A stretch of DNA of 64,000 nt from Streptomyces klenkii (GTDB taxonomy: Bacteria > Actinomycetota > Actinomycetes > Streptomycetales > Streptomycetaceae): positions 372,001 to 436,000 of the forward strand of contig NZ_RBAM01000005.1 of NCBI RefSeq assembly GCF_003626645.1, given 5' to 3'. Position 1 is the stretch's first letter; each line of letters begins with the position of its first letter. Shown here piece after piece: positions 42,232 to 50,969 of this stretch. Both the position numbers and the translations under genes were made by a program. The notes under the pieces were generated by a model. That model was not told the DNA's origin. It worked only from the letters and a program-made list of their open reading frames with translations, and made no database searches.

Positions 42232-43064
42232 CCGACACCAACAGCTCCAGCGGGAAGAAGCGCCACGTCCTCGGCCTCTCTGGCGGTAAGGACTCCTCCG
42301 CGCTCGCGATCCACATGCGCGACCGCGTGCCGGAAATGGAGTACTTCTTCTGCGACACCGGTGCCGAGCTGCCGGAGACCTACGAGTACCTCAACCGCCT
42401 CGAGGCCGCGGTCGGCAAGCAGATCGTGCGTCTCAACGCCACCCGCGACTTCGACCACTGGCTCGAGGTCTACCAGGGCACTCTCCCCAGCCCCCAGATG
42501 CGCTGGTGCACCAAGAACCTGAAGCTCAAGCCGCTGGAGGAGTGGGTAGGCGACGACGAGGTCATCTCCTACGTCGCGATCCGCGCAGACGAGAACCGCC
42601 TCGGGTACGTCAGCACGAAGCCGAACATCAGCGCGGTCTTCCCCTTCCGTGAGGACGGCATTGATCGTGCCGGCGTCGACCGGATCCTCGACGAGGCCGG
42701 CATCGGCCTGCCTGCCTACTACGAGTGGCGAACCCGGTCCGGCTGCTACTTCTGCTTCTTCCAGCGCAAGCACGAGTGGGTCGGTTTGAAAGATCGGCAC
42801 CCGGACCTCTTCGAGAAGGCCATAGCGTACGAAGAGAAGGTCAACTACAGGCGCACGGCCATGCAGGGCCGGGAGTACACCTGGTCCCAAGGCGAGTCAC
42901 TGCACGAACTAATCGAGCGCAGGGACGAGATCGAGGCCAAGCACCAGGCGGCCCTCGACAGGGCGGCCAAGCGCGTAAAGCCGAACAGCCCTCTGCTCCA
43001 GGTCCTTGCTGACGCCCATGACGAGGACGACGACGAGGCCGGCTGCGCCGTGTGTCACCTCTGA
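42228..43064 (+). CDS. sspD: SspD, PAPS-reductase/DndC-like sulfurtransferase
   Basis: A 278-residue ATP-pyrophosphatase. The PP-loop is LGLSGGKDSSALAIHM near residue 18. Cys residues for an Fe-S cluster are in MRWCTKNLK near 94 and SGCYFCFFQRK near 173, with an extra CAVCHL at the C-terminus. In PT systems this enzyme activates the DNA phosphate with ATP and, with the cluster, installs sulfur delivered by SspA. GTG start inside the sspC stop. A decayed copy of its last 90 codons lies at 47025-47294 on the other strand. Confidence 0.88.
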   Translation: MTDTNSSSGKKRHVLGLSGGKDSSALAIHMRDRVPEMEYFFCDTGAELPETYEYLNRLEAAVGKQIVRLNATRDFDHWLEVYQGTLPSPQMRWCTKNLKLKPLEEWVGDDEVISYVAIRADENRLGYVSTKPNISAVFPFREDGIDRAGVDRILDEAGIGLPAYYEWRTRSGCYFCFFQRKHEWVGLKDRHPDLFEKAIAYEEKVNYRRTAMQGREYTWSQGESLHELIERRDEIEAKHQAALDRAAKRVKPNSPLLQVLADAHDEDDDEAGCAVCHL

Positions 43065-44060
43065 ACCTCTGGGTGGGGACGTTAAGAGCTCGCGCAGATT
43101 GGCGGCGTGGGGAGCACCCGCAGTAACGCGGGCACAGGTCCCGGTGATCACGGAAGTGTGACGCTCAGTGATGACCCGGACCTGTGTCCGTCCTGCCATC
43201 ATGGCCGCTGTACATGCAAGATCCCGTTGAGGGCCACACGGTCCGGGATTGGCATTCGGCCGGGATGGCGCTGGCGGCCTATCCGGACTGGGATGAGTGG
43301 CTTTCTGGCCCATAGTCCGTCAGAGATCATGACGGCACTGCATGACCTCGGATGGGTGCTGCCGGATGTGAGTGCTGGTCGTCTCGCAGCGCATGCGGTG
43401 AGCGACGTCGTCAGTCCAGTGACCGATCGACGACGGGCACGGCGGTGACCGGGTTGTGGCCCGCGGCAACCAGCCCATGACGAAACCCGCCACGTCTTCA
43501 AGCTGCCGGGCGCGCTCCAGTCCGCCTATCACGGCGGGCACGCCACCGAGGTCGCCGATCAGCTCGGCAGCGATGTCGAGCGCCGCGCCGTCACCGCCGC
43601 CTCGCACGTCTACTGGGCTTCCATCGCGAACATGGCCCGCCGCCTCACCACACCCGCCCCCACCTGGCCGGGCATTTCGAGCCCGCGAGCTGCAGGAACT
43701 CCTCGGCATGCCCACCCGACGAGGCGACCGTCAACGTCACCCGCAGCCGCCTCGGACGCCTCGTCCGACAAGGCTTCCTCACCCAACCCGGACGAGGCCG
43801 CTACCAGAAACGATCTGTTGAGGTCCGCCCGCACGGTTCTCTGGGTGCTGCGTACGAGCCGTCAAGGTGGCCGTGGGTATGGCCGAACGTGCCGACCGAG
43901 CCGAGCTCCGTCGGGGCCGGCCCACGGCGCGCTCGAAGTGATTGTTTGCCATCCAACGTAGCCGGGTCCGCCGCAAGATGGCGAAGTCGGACTGGAATAC
44001 TAGCGGGGCCAGTCCCCCACGGAATCCGGGGCCGTAATGCCGCCCAACTGACCCGTGAGG
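43065..44060. other. decayed DNA between sspD and sspE
   Basis: About 1 kb without an intact gene. Around 43,470-43,830 pieces of one protein can be followed through frame changes: RHVFKLPGALQSAYHGGHATEV, then ARELQELLGMP, then VNVTRSRLGRLVRQGFLTQ, a winged-helix-like C-terminus. I cannot name the family. The rest shows nothing. Confidence 0.5.
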
Positions 44061-46514
44061 CTACGCCGTTCCAACCGCTCCCCCGGCGTCCTTGTCGTCG
44101 AGCTCATCGTTCTCGATCTCCACATCCTCGACCTGAACCACCGGATCACTGCTGGAGTCAGACAGCTCTAGGTCGAGCCAGCCCTTGAGCCGTGTGTAGG
44201 CCAGACGTAGGAGGACGTCAGCACGCTGATCCATGAACTTCGGATTCCACTCGTCCTTTCGCTGACCCAGTGCTCGTAGGTGCGGGAGGTAGCGCGACAT
44301 GGCCGCTAGATCTTCAGTCGTCTGCGCGAAAGTCAAGCCAGAACTGTTGAGGACCGACTTGGCATCGTCGGCCGTCGAGGCACCGAGTGCCGTATACAGG
44401 ACCTTCTTCTCGGTCCAAGGCCGCGAGCTGAGGGACGTGTTGGCAGCGCCTGGTGCCAGGACCAGATTGCCCAGCTTGTGGACGGTCTCCTTCTGGCTGT
44501 AGAACTCCTCATCCCACCCACTCGTGGCCTGCTGTGGTGCGATGTGTTCGATCGTGAGGTGTGTCTCGTCCGCCCAACCGTCTACGGTGAAGCATGAGGC
44601 GACCCCCGCCTTGCCTTGGATGATCAGTCCCGGATTCTCCGGATCTTCAATCGTGTCGTGATATGCAGCCAGAAGAAGGAAACGCGTCAGCGGGCGGCTA
44701 ATTTTGTAGAGCGGCAGCGCGGAAGCAGCTGCCAGGAACGACGCCAAGTTTGGGATGCCGCCGAGCTTGGGGTCCGACAAACGCGCTGCAAGTTCCTTCT
44801 TCAGCGCCTCAGCGTCGACGATCGGATCAGGCTTCGATGCATCGGGCACTGCCCACTGCCGAGCGAGCGGCCCAATGCCCGTGAGCGAGTCCCCGGCCAT
44901 GACCGCCCGGTACTGGCTGTCGATGTTGCCCGTGCCGCGGCGGGTTGCTCGCCAGAAGACCGTGAAGGCAGTGATTGCCTTGATCGCCTTCTCGAACTCG
45001 GCGATGCGCTTGATCCTCGCCTCCCCTTCGTCCGCGTGGACAGCCTCGGAGTAGAAGCGCACGAGCGGCGCGATGGCAATGGTGTGATTGAGCGAATTAA
45101 GGAAGGCCAAACACAACTTCACGGTGTCCGTCATGGCGGTCGCTTCCAGCCCGGCTAGCGTGCGAGGAGAGTTGGCCGCAGGCTCCCAGGTATTCCCCAT
45201 AAAGGCTGCCGTGTCGCTTAGATGGCGCAAGTACGCGCTCCGATCACCGGCCGAGTCCTTGTGGCGCTCAAAGGTATCGCGCATGTAGACCCGCTGATCC
45301 GGGAGACGCTTGGAGAGCTTCTTCCCAGTCTCTGCCAACGCAAAAGTGACCAGCAGGTCTCGAGTTGCGTTCTGAAGCTTGTCTCCGACGTCGAAATGGT
45401 CGAGGTAGCCCTGAACCGCCTTCATGTAAGCGTATGCGCCCGATTCCTGGTAGTCCTCAATCTTCTCTGCCATGACCACTCGAGGGAGGAAGGTCTCGAA
45501 GGCAGTCAGAGGCTCGCCCGTGGTGTTCAACGACTCGAAGATCGTGAAGGCATAGTCCTCGTCCTTGCCTTGCACGACCGTCAGAGCGATGCGGTTCAAG
45601 CCATAGGCGGCAAACATGACGAGCCGCATCAGCTCAGCCTCGGGCTCGTCCTGCAACTGCCCCAGCCAAGTGCAGAGCTCGGGGTCGAGTTCATGGTTGA
45701 AGAGCGCACGCTGGAACTCGATGCCGGTAGCAAGAGTTGCTAGCGGCGGCAGATCCTCCAGCTCCTCGATAGACTTTCGCTGCGACAGCTTGGTCAGCGC
45801 CGCACGGATCTCGTTGAACCTCTTGATGAGATCGCCTTCACCATCGCCCGCGTCCTGTCGTGCCTTGGGCCTGAAGTCCGTCGGCTTAGAAGCCGGCGAC
45901 TCGCCGTCGGCTAGCACCGAGTACTTGTAGGTAAGGTTGGCGATCGGCGACTCATACTGCTTGAGCTTCTCGTCCTTGGCCCACTGATCCTCGAAGGCTC
46001 GAATGAGGCGCGGGTAGATCGGCGTAGTTCCGAAGTTCTTTCGCTCGTAGAACGCTGCCCCAAGCATCTGCAGGATGTTGATCGTTTCCGAGTAGAGGTG
46101 AGTGCGAGCACTATCAGTCGGATCCGGCGTCTTGCCCTTGAAAACCTTCCATGCACACTGACGGATGAGGTTGTGCAGGCCGACAAGCAGGATAAGAAGG
46201 CTCGACAAACGCTGCTGCCCATCGATCACGGTAAGGACCTTAGACGGGACCTCAGGCTTGACGATTGGCTTCACCGTGACGTGGTTGACGTCATGGATGG
46301 TGATGACGGTCCCCAAGAAGGTGAAGCTGTCCGGCGCCTCGCCTAGATTCTTGAGGCCATGCAGTGTGTCGTCGAGCAATTTCTCGACCTTGTCTTTGCC
46401 CCAGCCGTACGGACGCTGGTAGGGCGGTAGGTAGAGGCCCAGGCCGTTGTCAGACAGCAGCTCGCGAAGACTCTTGCTCTGCGCCTCGAATATTTCCTTG
46501 GCCTGCGTAGGCAT
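44061..46514 (-). CDS. sspE: SspE-like DUF262/DUF1524 PT-sensing nuclease
   Basis: An 817-residue protein. The N-terminal DUF262 domain shows LPPYQRPYGWGKDKVEKLL near 30 and VIDGQQRLSSLLILL near 93 (the DGQQR nucleotide-hydrolysis motif). The C-terminal DUF1524 HNH-like nuclease shows LTIEHIAPQQ near 660 and HKLGNLVLAPGAANTSLSSR near 690. SspE recognises phosphorothioated sites and nicks incoming DNA; GmrSD-type enzymes share the fold, but the sspABCD neighbourhood favours SspE. It faces sspD tail-to-tail, 1 kb away. A 58-codon fossil of a related gene lies just upstream of its start. Confidence 0.83.
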   Translation of the reverse strand: MPTQAKEIFEAQSKSLRELLSDNGLGLYLPPYQRPYGWGKDKVEKLLDDTLHGLKNLGEAPDSFTFLGTVITIHDVNHVTVKPIVKPEVPSKVLTVIDGQQRLSSLLILLVGLHNLIRQCAWKVFKGKTPDPTDSARTHLYSETINILQMLGAAFYERKNFGTTPIYPRLIRAFEDQWAKDEKLKQYESPIANLTYKYSVLADGESPASKPTDFRPKARQDAGDGEGDLIKRFNEIRAALTKLSQRKSIEELEDLPPLATLATGIEFQRALFNHELDPELCTWLGQLQDEPEAELMRLVMFAAYGLNRIALTVVQGKDEDYAFTIFESLNTTGEPLTAFETFLPRVVMAEKIEDYQESGAYAYMKAVQGYLDHFDVGDKLQNATRDLLVTFALAETGKKLSKRLPDQRVYMRDTFERHKDSAGDRSAYLRHLSDTAAFMGNTWEPAANSPRTLAGLEATAMTDTVKLCLAFLNSLNHTIAIAPLVRFYSEAVHADEGEARIKRIAEFEKAIKAITAFTVFWRATRRGTGNIDSQYRAVMAGDSLTGIGPLARQWAVPDASKPDPIVDAEALKKELAARLSDPKLGGIPNLASFLAAASALPLYKISRPLTRFLLLAAYHDTIEDPENPGLIIQGKAGVASCFTVDGWADETHLTIEHIAPQQATSGWDEEFYSQKETVHKLGNLVLAPGAANTSLSSRPWTEKKVLYTALGASTADDAKSVLNSSGLTFAQTTEDLAAMSRYLPHLRALGQRKDEWNPKFMDQRADVLLRLAYTRLKGWLDLELSDSSSDPVVQVEDVEIENDELDDKDAGGAVGTA

Positions 46515-46532
46515 GCGTAGTCCCTTTTTCGT

Positions 46533-46706
46533 TCAGCAGGTTCGGTGGTTAAGACCATGAGCGACGTCGCTGAGTAGACGCCTGGTCTTGGGCAGTTCCT
46601 AGCCGTACGCGCGCTGATACGGGGGAACATAGAGGCCCTGACTGGGCTCGCTCAGGAATTGAGAAACCGAAAGCGGTGCAGCATCAAAGATCTCGCGAGT
46701 TTCCAT
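46533..46706 (-). pseudogene. fossil 5' end of a second sspE-like gene
   Basis: The frame METREIFDAAPLSV...GLYVPPYQRAYG matches the N-terminus of the intact SspE (KEIFEAQSKSL...LYLPPYQRPYGWG). An amber codon (46601-46599) sits exactly where the conserved Trp should be, and homology continues after it (LLSDVAHGLNH against LLDDTLHGLKN) to a TGA at 46533. Only about 57 codons remain. It lies 18 bp upstream of the intact gene in the same orientation. Confidence 0.75.
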
Positions 46707-47024
46707 ATCGCCGATTTCTCTCGTTACCGTTTGCTACCTGTGGGTGAATCGTCACTCATGGTGGCACATCGGTGGTCGCCAGTGGTAGCAGGAGCGGGTG
46801 TGCGCCCATCATGCGCCAGCGTGTGGCGCTACGTCACTCCACCGCACAGCAACTCGACTTGTCGTGGGCGAGTGCGCTACGCCCCTTCGGCAGTCTGGGA
46901 CGGAGTCTGCGCGAGGCCACAACCGCAGGCGCGGCAAGCTTGTTTGGAAGTCGAGAATGCGGCCCCAGCTCGGGCTGCTGGGGCCACTGTGCGTGGTTGC
47001 GCGTCAGAGGGCGGTAGACGGAGA
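46707..47024. other. non-coding gap between fossils
   Basis: About 320 bp between the sspE and sspD fossils. No gene or clear structure seen; it probably includes the ancestral sspD-sspE intergenic region and random deletions. Confidence 0.5.
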
Positions 47025-47294
47025 TGCCGGCCTCGTCGTCGGAGTCGAGTGCGTCGGAAAGAACTTCCAACAGGGGGCGGTTGTGCTTGATGCGCTTGGC
47101 CGTGCGCTCCGGTGCCGCATGATGCTCGGCTCGATCTCATCCTTGCGTTCTATCAGCTCCGGAAGCGACTCGCCCTGTGACCAGGTGTAGTTGCGGCCCT
47201 TCACGGCGGTGTGCCGGTAGCGAACCTTCTCCTCGCACTCGACGGCGCGGCCGAAGAGATCGGAGTTACGTTCCTTACGTGGGCGTTCTATGGG
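47025..47294 (-). pseudogene. fossil 3' end of a second sspD gene
   Basis: The frame KERNSDLFGRAVECEEKVRY, then VKGRNYTWSQGESLPELIER, matches the SspD C-terminal region (DRHPDLFEKAIAYEEKVNYR, MQGREYTWSQGESLHELIER). A frameshift after DEIE moves the homology to another frame (AKRIKHNRPLLEVLSDALDSDDEAG against AKRVKPNSPLLQVLADAHDEDDDEAG). A stop precedes it upstream. With the sspE fossil it shows sspD-then-sspE order on the minus strand. Confidence 0.78.
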
Positions 47295-47752
47295 CTTTTA
47301 GCAGGTTCTGCGTTGAGGAACGAGGTGCCGGAGATTGGGGGCCTGCCCCCGGGACGGCTGTTGCGCGGTATCTGGCAGGATCTGCAGGCATCGCATACGC
47401 ACGAATGGGGGGCGGGTGCTCACAAGCCACGGGCGGCCCGGGGTCGTGGGGCTGCTGACTCGGACGGGTCTGTTCCTGGCCGGGCTGGCGGCACCGGCGC
47501 CGTCCGGGGGGTGGGTCACACCAGGGGTCGGGCGCTGGTACGGGTGAGGCGGCGGAGCGTGGCTCTGTCATGGGCCGGTGGATCAGGCCACTGAACTGGC
47601 TGGCCTGGCCTCGTAGTCACGTACAGGCGGCTGTGCAGCATTAGGGCACCGAACGTCCGTTCGACCACCCACCGCCTCGGCTGCGGTGCGAACCCCTTCC
47701 TCCCCGGTTCGCGGGTACCCGCCTCGGCATCTGGCGTCCGCCCACGCCTTCG

Positions 47753-48343
47753 TCACGGTGGGCACGCTGGCTGCCACCTTGTCGAGCGGGGCGAAGCCGA
47801 GAACGTTGTCGTGCAGCTCGCCGCGACCACGATCACGGCAATGAACAGGCCGATTACGTCGGTGGTGAAGCCTCTTTTCCGGCCCGGGCTCCTCTTCCCC
47901 GGATCCAGCCCCGTCGTCTCTGCCGGCGCGTTCGTGGAGGCCCGCACGGTCTGCGAGTCCAGGACCACGGTGGTGGGGTCCTCGTGCCGCTTGCGCATCT
48001 CCCGGGCCTGCCAGTGCAGCACATCATGGATGGCCTCGGAGGTCCCGTCGTCGCGCCATAGGCCGAAGTAGTAGTACACGGCGCTCTTGGGCGGCAGGTC
48101 GTGGGGCAGGTAGCACACCTGTCAGCCGGTCCGGACCTGGTAAAGGATTCCATTCGCGATCTCTCGCATGTCGTAGTTGCCCTCGTGGCCGCTGACCGAA
48201 GGGTGCTTCGCCTCCCAGTCGGTGATGACCGGCCGGATCGGCTCCCACGCTTCATCCAGCAGGTCGCTCGGGTACGGCTCACGTCCGTCCACGCCCCCAG
48301 CGCACCGCGTCCCGGGCGACGGTGAAGCCTTCGAACCGGACAA
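47753..48343 (-). pseudogene. IS5-family transposase, broken
   Basis: The N-terminal part (LLDEAWEPIRPVITDWEAKH...MREIANGILYQVRTG) is followed by TGA at 48124-48122 and, in the same frame, YLPHDLPPKSAVYYYFGLWRDDG and VVLDSQTVRASTNA (first Asp of the DDE set), then GRKRGFTTDVIG. The stop replaces the first residue of the usual CQWRYLP motif. After IAVIVVAAS the frame is lost; a shifted continuation can be followed to about 47583. The Asp/Glu of the C-terminal half are not recoverable, so the element is dead. Confidence 0.8.
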
Positions 48344-48402
48344 CCAGCCTTCAAAGCATTACGAGGGCCGCTGAACCCCGCAGAACGCCCGCTGACGCCA
48401 CG

Positions 48403-48448
48403 AAGGTTCTTGCTGTCTCCGGCATCTGCCGGAGACAGCAAGAACCTT
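48403..48448. repeat. perfect 22-bp inverted repeat with 2-nt centre
   Basis: The arms begin AAGGTTCTTGCTGTCTCC and mirror exactly around a TC centre. It lies 60 bp upstream of the dead IS5 transposase start. It could be an IS terminal repeat abutting its own inverted copy (a head-to-head junction) or a very stable hairpin terminator. Confidence 0.75.
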
Positions 48449-48904
48449 TAGCTTTATACGGACCAAGCAGGCGGTCTTCGCCCACTCGGCACATCGCAGC
48501 GCCATATCTGCACGACCTGGCTGATCTGACGCTCTAAGCGCCAAGACTACCCACCGCGCTCTCTTCGAGCTGGACGTATGCGGGGGCCGGACTTTACTCA
48601 TGCACGATTGCAGTGGGCGGCGGCGGCCTGGCCGTCCTCAGATCGCCCGCGTCTACACCATTGTCGTGAGTGGGGTTGCTACACCAGGACTTCTTCGATG
48701 GCAGGGACATCGGCGGACGGCACAGCCCGACCATGTTTGACGGCGCATCGAAGATCTTCTGGGCATAGCCAAATCCCCGACCACCCACTGCAATTCCCTC
48801 CTGCGAGTTCTACGCGCTGCCAACTCTGCCCGCACGCCAGCCACAAGTTGACTGGTGAAGAGTAGTGGGGTTTGTTGTGTCATCCGCGATCACGAAGGAG
48901 CAGG
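48449..48904. other. intergenic, no gene seen
   Basis: About 450 bp with no open frame carrying start signals. It is followed by a good Shine-Dalgarno sequence for the gene at 48905. Confidence 0.5.
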
Positions 48905-49771
48905 ATGACCAGCCTCCAGCGCAACGACGCACTTTCGGAAACCAAGGCGTCTGTACCAGATGAACCGGTCCCACAAGAGCCTCTTCGGGTGATCTCGTAC
49001 GGTGGCGGAGTGCAGTCCACTGCACTCCTTGTGCTGGCCGCGATGGGTGAAATCGACTACCGAACGCTTCTGTTCTCGAATGTCGGAGACGACAGCGAGA
49101 ATCCTGCATCCCTGCGGTACATCCACGAATTTGCAGCCCCTTACGCAAGGCGGCACGGGCTGTCCCTTGTACATCTACAAAAGGTGCGCCGCGACGGCAC
49201 CACCGAGACGTTGTGGCAGCGCCTGCACCGCCCAGATACTCGGTCCATACCCATCCCAGTCCGCATGTCGAACGGCGCACCAGGGCGCCGCAACTGCACC
49301 GCTGACTTCAAGATCAAGGTAGTCAGCAAGTGGCTCAAACAACACGGAGCAACAGCCGACCACCCGGCAACAGTCGGGATTGGTATCTCCGTTGATGAGA
49401 TCCACCGAGCCAACAGGCGAAGGAGCGAACCTCACGAGCAGATCTCGTATCCTCTACTCGACCTCGAGCTACGCCGTGAAGACTGTGCTCGCATCATCAA
49501 AGAAGCTGGCCTTCCGGTACCGCCTAAGAGCTCGTGCTTCTTCTGTCCATTCCACACTGTAGGAGAATGGCAACGGCAGAGGAGCGACGAACCTGAACTC
49601 TTCAAGAGGTCGCAGCAACTCGAGGAAGTCATCAACGCGCGCAGAACCGCACTCGGGCGCGACGCCGTTTACCTAACCCGCTATGGAATGCCTCTTGGTG
49701 ACGCGATACGCGATACCTGCGACGAAGAAGATGGTGATGCATCCTGTGATTCCGGGTGGTGTATGACCTGA
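48905..49771 (+). CDS. PP-loop (PAPS-reductase-like) protein
   Basis: A 288-residue ATP-pyrophosphatase-family protein; ATG after GAAGGAG. The PP-loop variant is VISYGGGVQSTALLVLAA near 33. Then NVGDDSENPASLRYI, RRNCTADFKIKVVSKWL near 140 (Cys plus basic helix), SSCFFCPFHTVGEW near 211 and a Cys-rich C-terminus (CDEEDG...CDSGWC). It shares the Cys layout of DndC/SspD-type enzymes but is a different subfamily, one I associate with phages and mobile elements. Sulfur or selenium chemistry on nucleic acid is possible; no partner sulfur donor sits beside it, though sspA is 12 kb away. Its GC content is lower than that of its neighbours. Confidence 0.75.
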   Translation: MTSLQRNDALSETKASVPDEPVPQEPLRVISYGGGVQSTALLVLAAMGEIDYRTLLFSNVGDDSENPASLRYIHEFAAPYARRHGLSLVHLQKVRRDGTTETLWQRLHRPDTRSIPIPVRMSNGAPGRRNCTADFKIKVVSKWLKQHGATADHPATVGIGISVDEIHRANRRRSEPHEQISYPLLDLELRREDCARIIKEAGLPVPPKSSCFFCPFHTVGEWQRQRSDEPELFKRSQQLEEVINARRTALGRDAVYLTRYGMPLGDAIRDTCDEEDGDASCDSGWCMT

Positions 49772-49800
49772 CGTCGCCTCGCAGTAGCACCTGCTGCTAA

Positions 49801-49835
49801 GCATGTGAGGGTGGATCCCGACTACCCTCACATGC
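49801..49835. terminator. bidirectional terminator hairpin
   Basis: GCATGTGAGGGT and ACCCTCACATGC form a perfect 12-bp stem with an 11-nt loop between two convergent genes (stops at 49771 and 49872). Confidence 0.85.
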
Positions 49836-49871
49836 CCAACTGCAGGACAGTTCTGCCAACCTGCCTCAGGG

Positions 49872-50717
49872 TTAGTCGAGGGGAGGCTCGCCCGGTTCCA
49901 GGTGCAGGAATGCCAGGTACTTCTTGTAGGAGATTTCTTCGTCGACCCACACAGGATCTCCTGCTGCCCCTCGAATCCACATCCCATCGAGCAGGTACTT
50001 GTCTTCGTCAGGAGCTCCTATAGCCCCCTGGCCGACGGCCCCAGCGAGTAGAACCTGTCCACCCAGGAGAAGAGCCGACGTTGCTTCTCTGCCGACACAG
50101 ATAAGCTCGTGCCCGGCCGGCAGGATCGTGTCATCACCTTCCTCCGGTTCCGGAACGCCCACCTCCCCGGCCGCCACCCTCCCGTGCATCTCAAGTGCCG
50201 CACGAACCGCTACAGACACCGGCGCGTCAGCCTCTGAAGCCCCTACGGCCAGATGCCCGCCGAGGTGCTCAGCAAGAGGCCGCGCATGGACAAGGCGAGT
50301 CCACTCAGTCAGCTTGCCGTCGGTCTCCGCTGCTGCGACTGCGGTCGATACATCGCCGCCCGGCAGCTGTAGCGCACGAACCAACGCCTTGATCGCGACA
50401 GCGGCATACCCGAGGCGTACCTGGTGCAGCTGCCACTCGTTCATCATCTCCGACCAGACGAAGTCGAAGTCGCCGCCGGCACACATGCCGCCGTCGTCGT
50501 AGGCCATGTCGAAGGAGATGGCCCTGAGTCCACTGGTCACGCGGAGCCACGAGTAGGCCCTGTCCCATGCCTGCCGCTCGACTGGCTGAAGGGCCAAGGA
50601 CGCTCTCTGCATCCAGTCGGCGAGCTCGTAGGCATGCTCATGCGGCTCGCGCAAGACGAGTTCCTCCGCCGAACGGTACGTGGGCACACAGGCACGAGGT
50701 GTCCTGACAGTCGTCAT
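49872..50717 (-). CDS. hypothetical protein
   Basis: A 281-residue soluble protein I do not recognise. The N-terminal half is helical (ELADWMQRASLALQPVERQAWDR in pieces), and the C-terminal part suggests a beta-rich domain (HELICVGREATSALLLGGQVLLAGAV). No catalytic motif seen. It is convergent with the PP-loop gene and has ordinary actinobacterial codon use. Start ATG 50717. Confidence 0.65.
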   Translation of the reverse strand: MTTVRTPRACVPTYRSAEELVLREPHEHAYELADWMQRASLALQPVERQAWDRAYSWLRVTSGLRAISFDMAYDDGGMCAGGDFDFVWSEMMNEWQLHQVRLGYAAVAIKALVRALQLPGGDVSTAVAAAETDGKLTEWTRLVHARPLAEHLGGHLAVGASEADAPVSVAVRAALEMHGRVAAGEVGVPEPEEGDDTILPAGHELICVGREATSALLLGGQVLLAGAVGQGAIGAPDEDKYLLDGMWIRGAAGDPVWVDEEISYKKYLAFLHLEPGEPPLD

Positions 50718-50820
50718 GCCAGCAGCATCTCATCCAGGACTGGCTATGTGCCTGCTGATCAGCCTGAGGCGGTCGTCCGTTCATTCGCCGCGCGGCTTGC
50801 GGGCCTACTACCAGCGGACC

Positions 50821-50838
50821 CCCGGTTAGCCAAACCGG
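50821..50838. repeat. 18-bp dyad, copy 2
   Basis: Identical to 27467-27484 (CCCGGTTAGCCAAACCGG), in the 250-bp gap between two minus-strand genes. Confidence 0.6.
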
Positions 50839-50969
50839 GGCCCATCGCATCATGGAAGTCCACCGCCACTCACTGTCCGACGCGTCGAAAGGCGAACTCA
50901 TCAAGAAAAACGACAACTTCATACCTGCATCGTGGGCAAGCCAGTGTCCGACGCTCCAGGACGGCAGGA

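Noticed and set aside
36270..43064. BREX type 4 (PAPS reductase plus large ATPase)
   Set aside because: pglZ and brxL are missing, and the cysteine desulfurase-DUF4007-ATPase-PAPS reductase order matches SspABCD.
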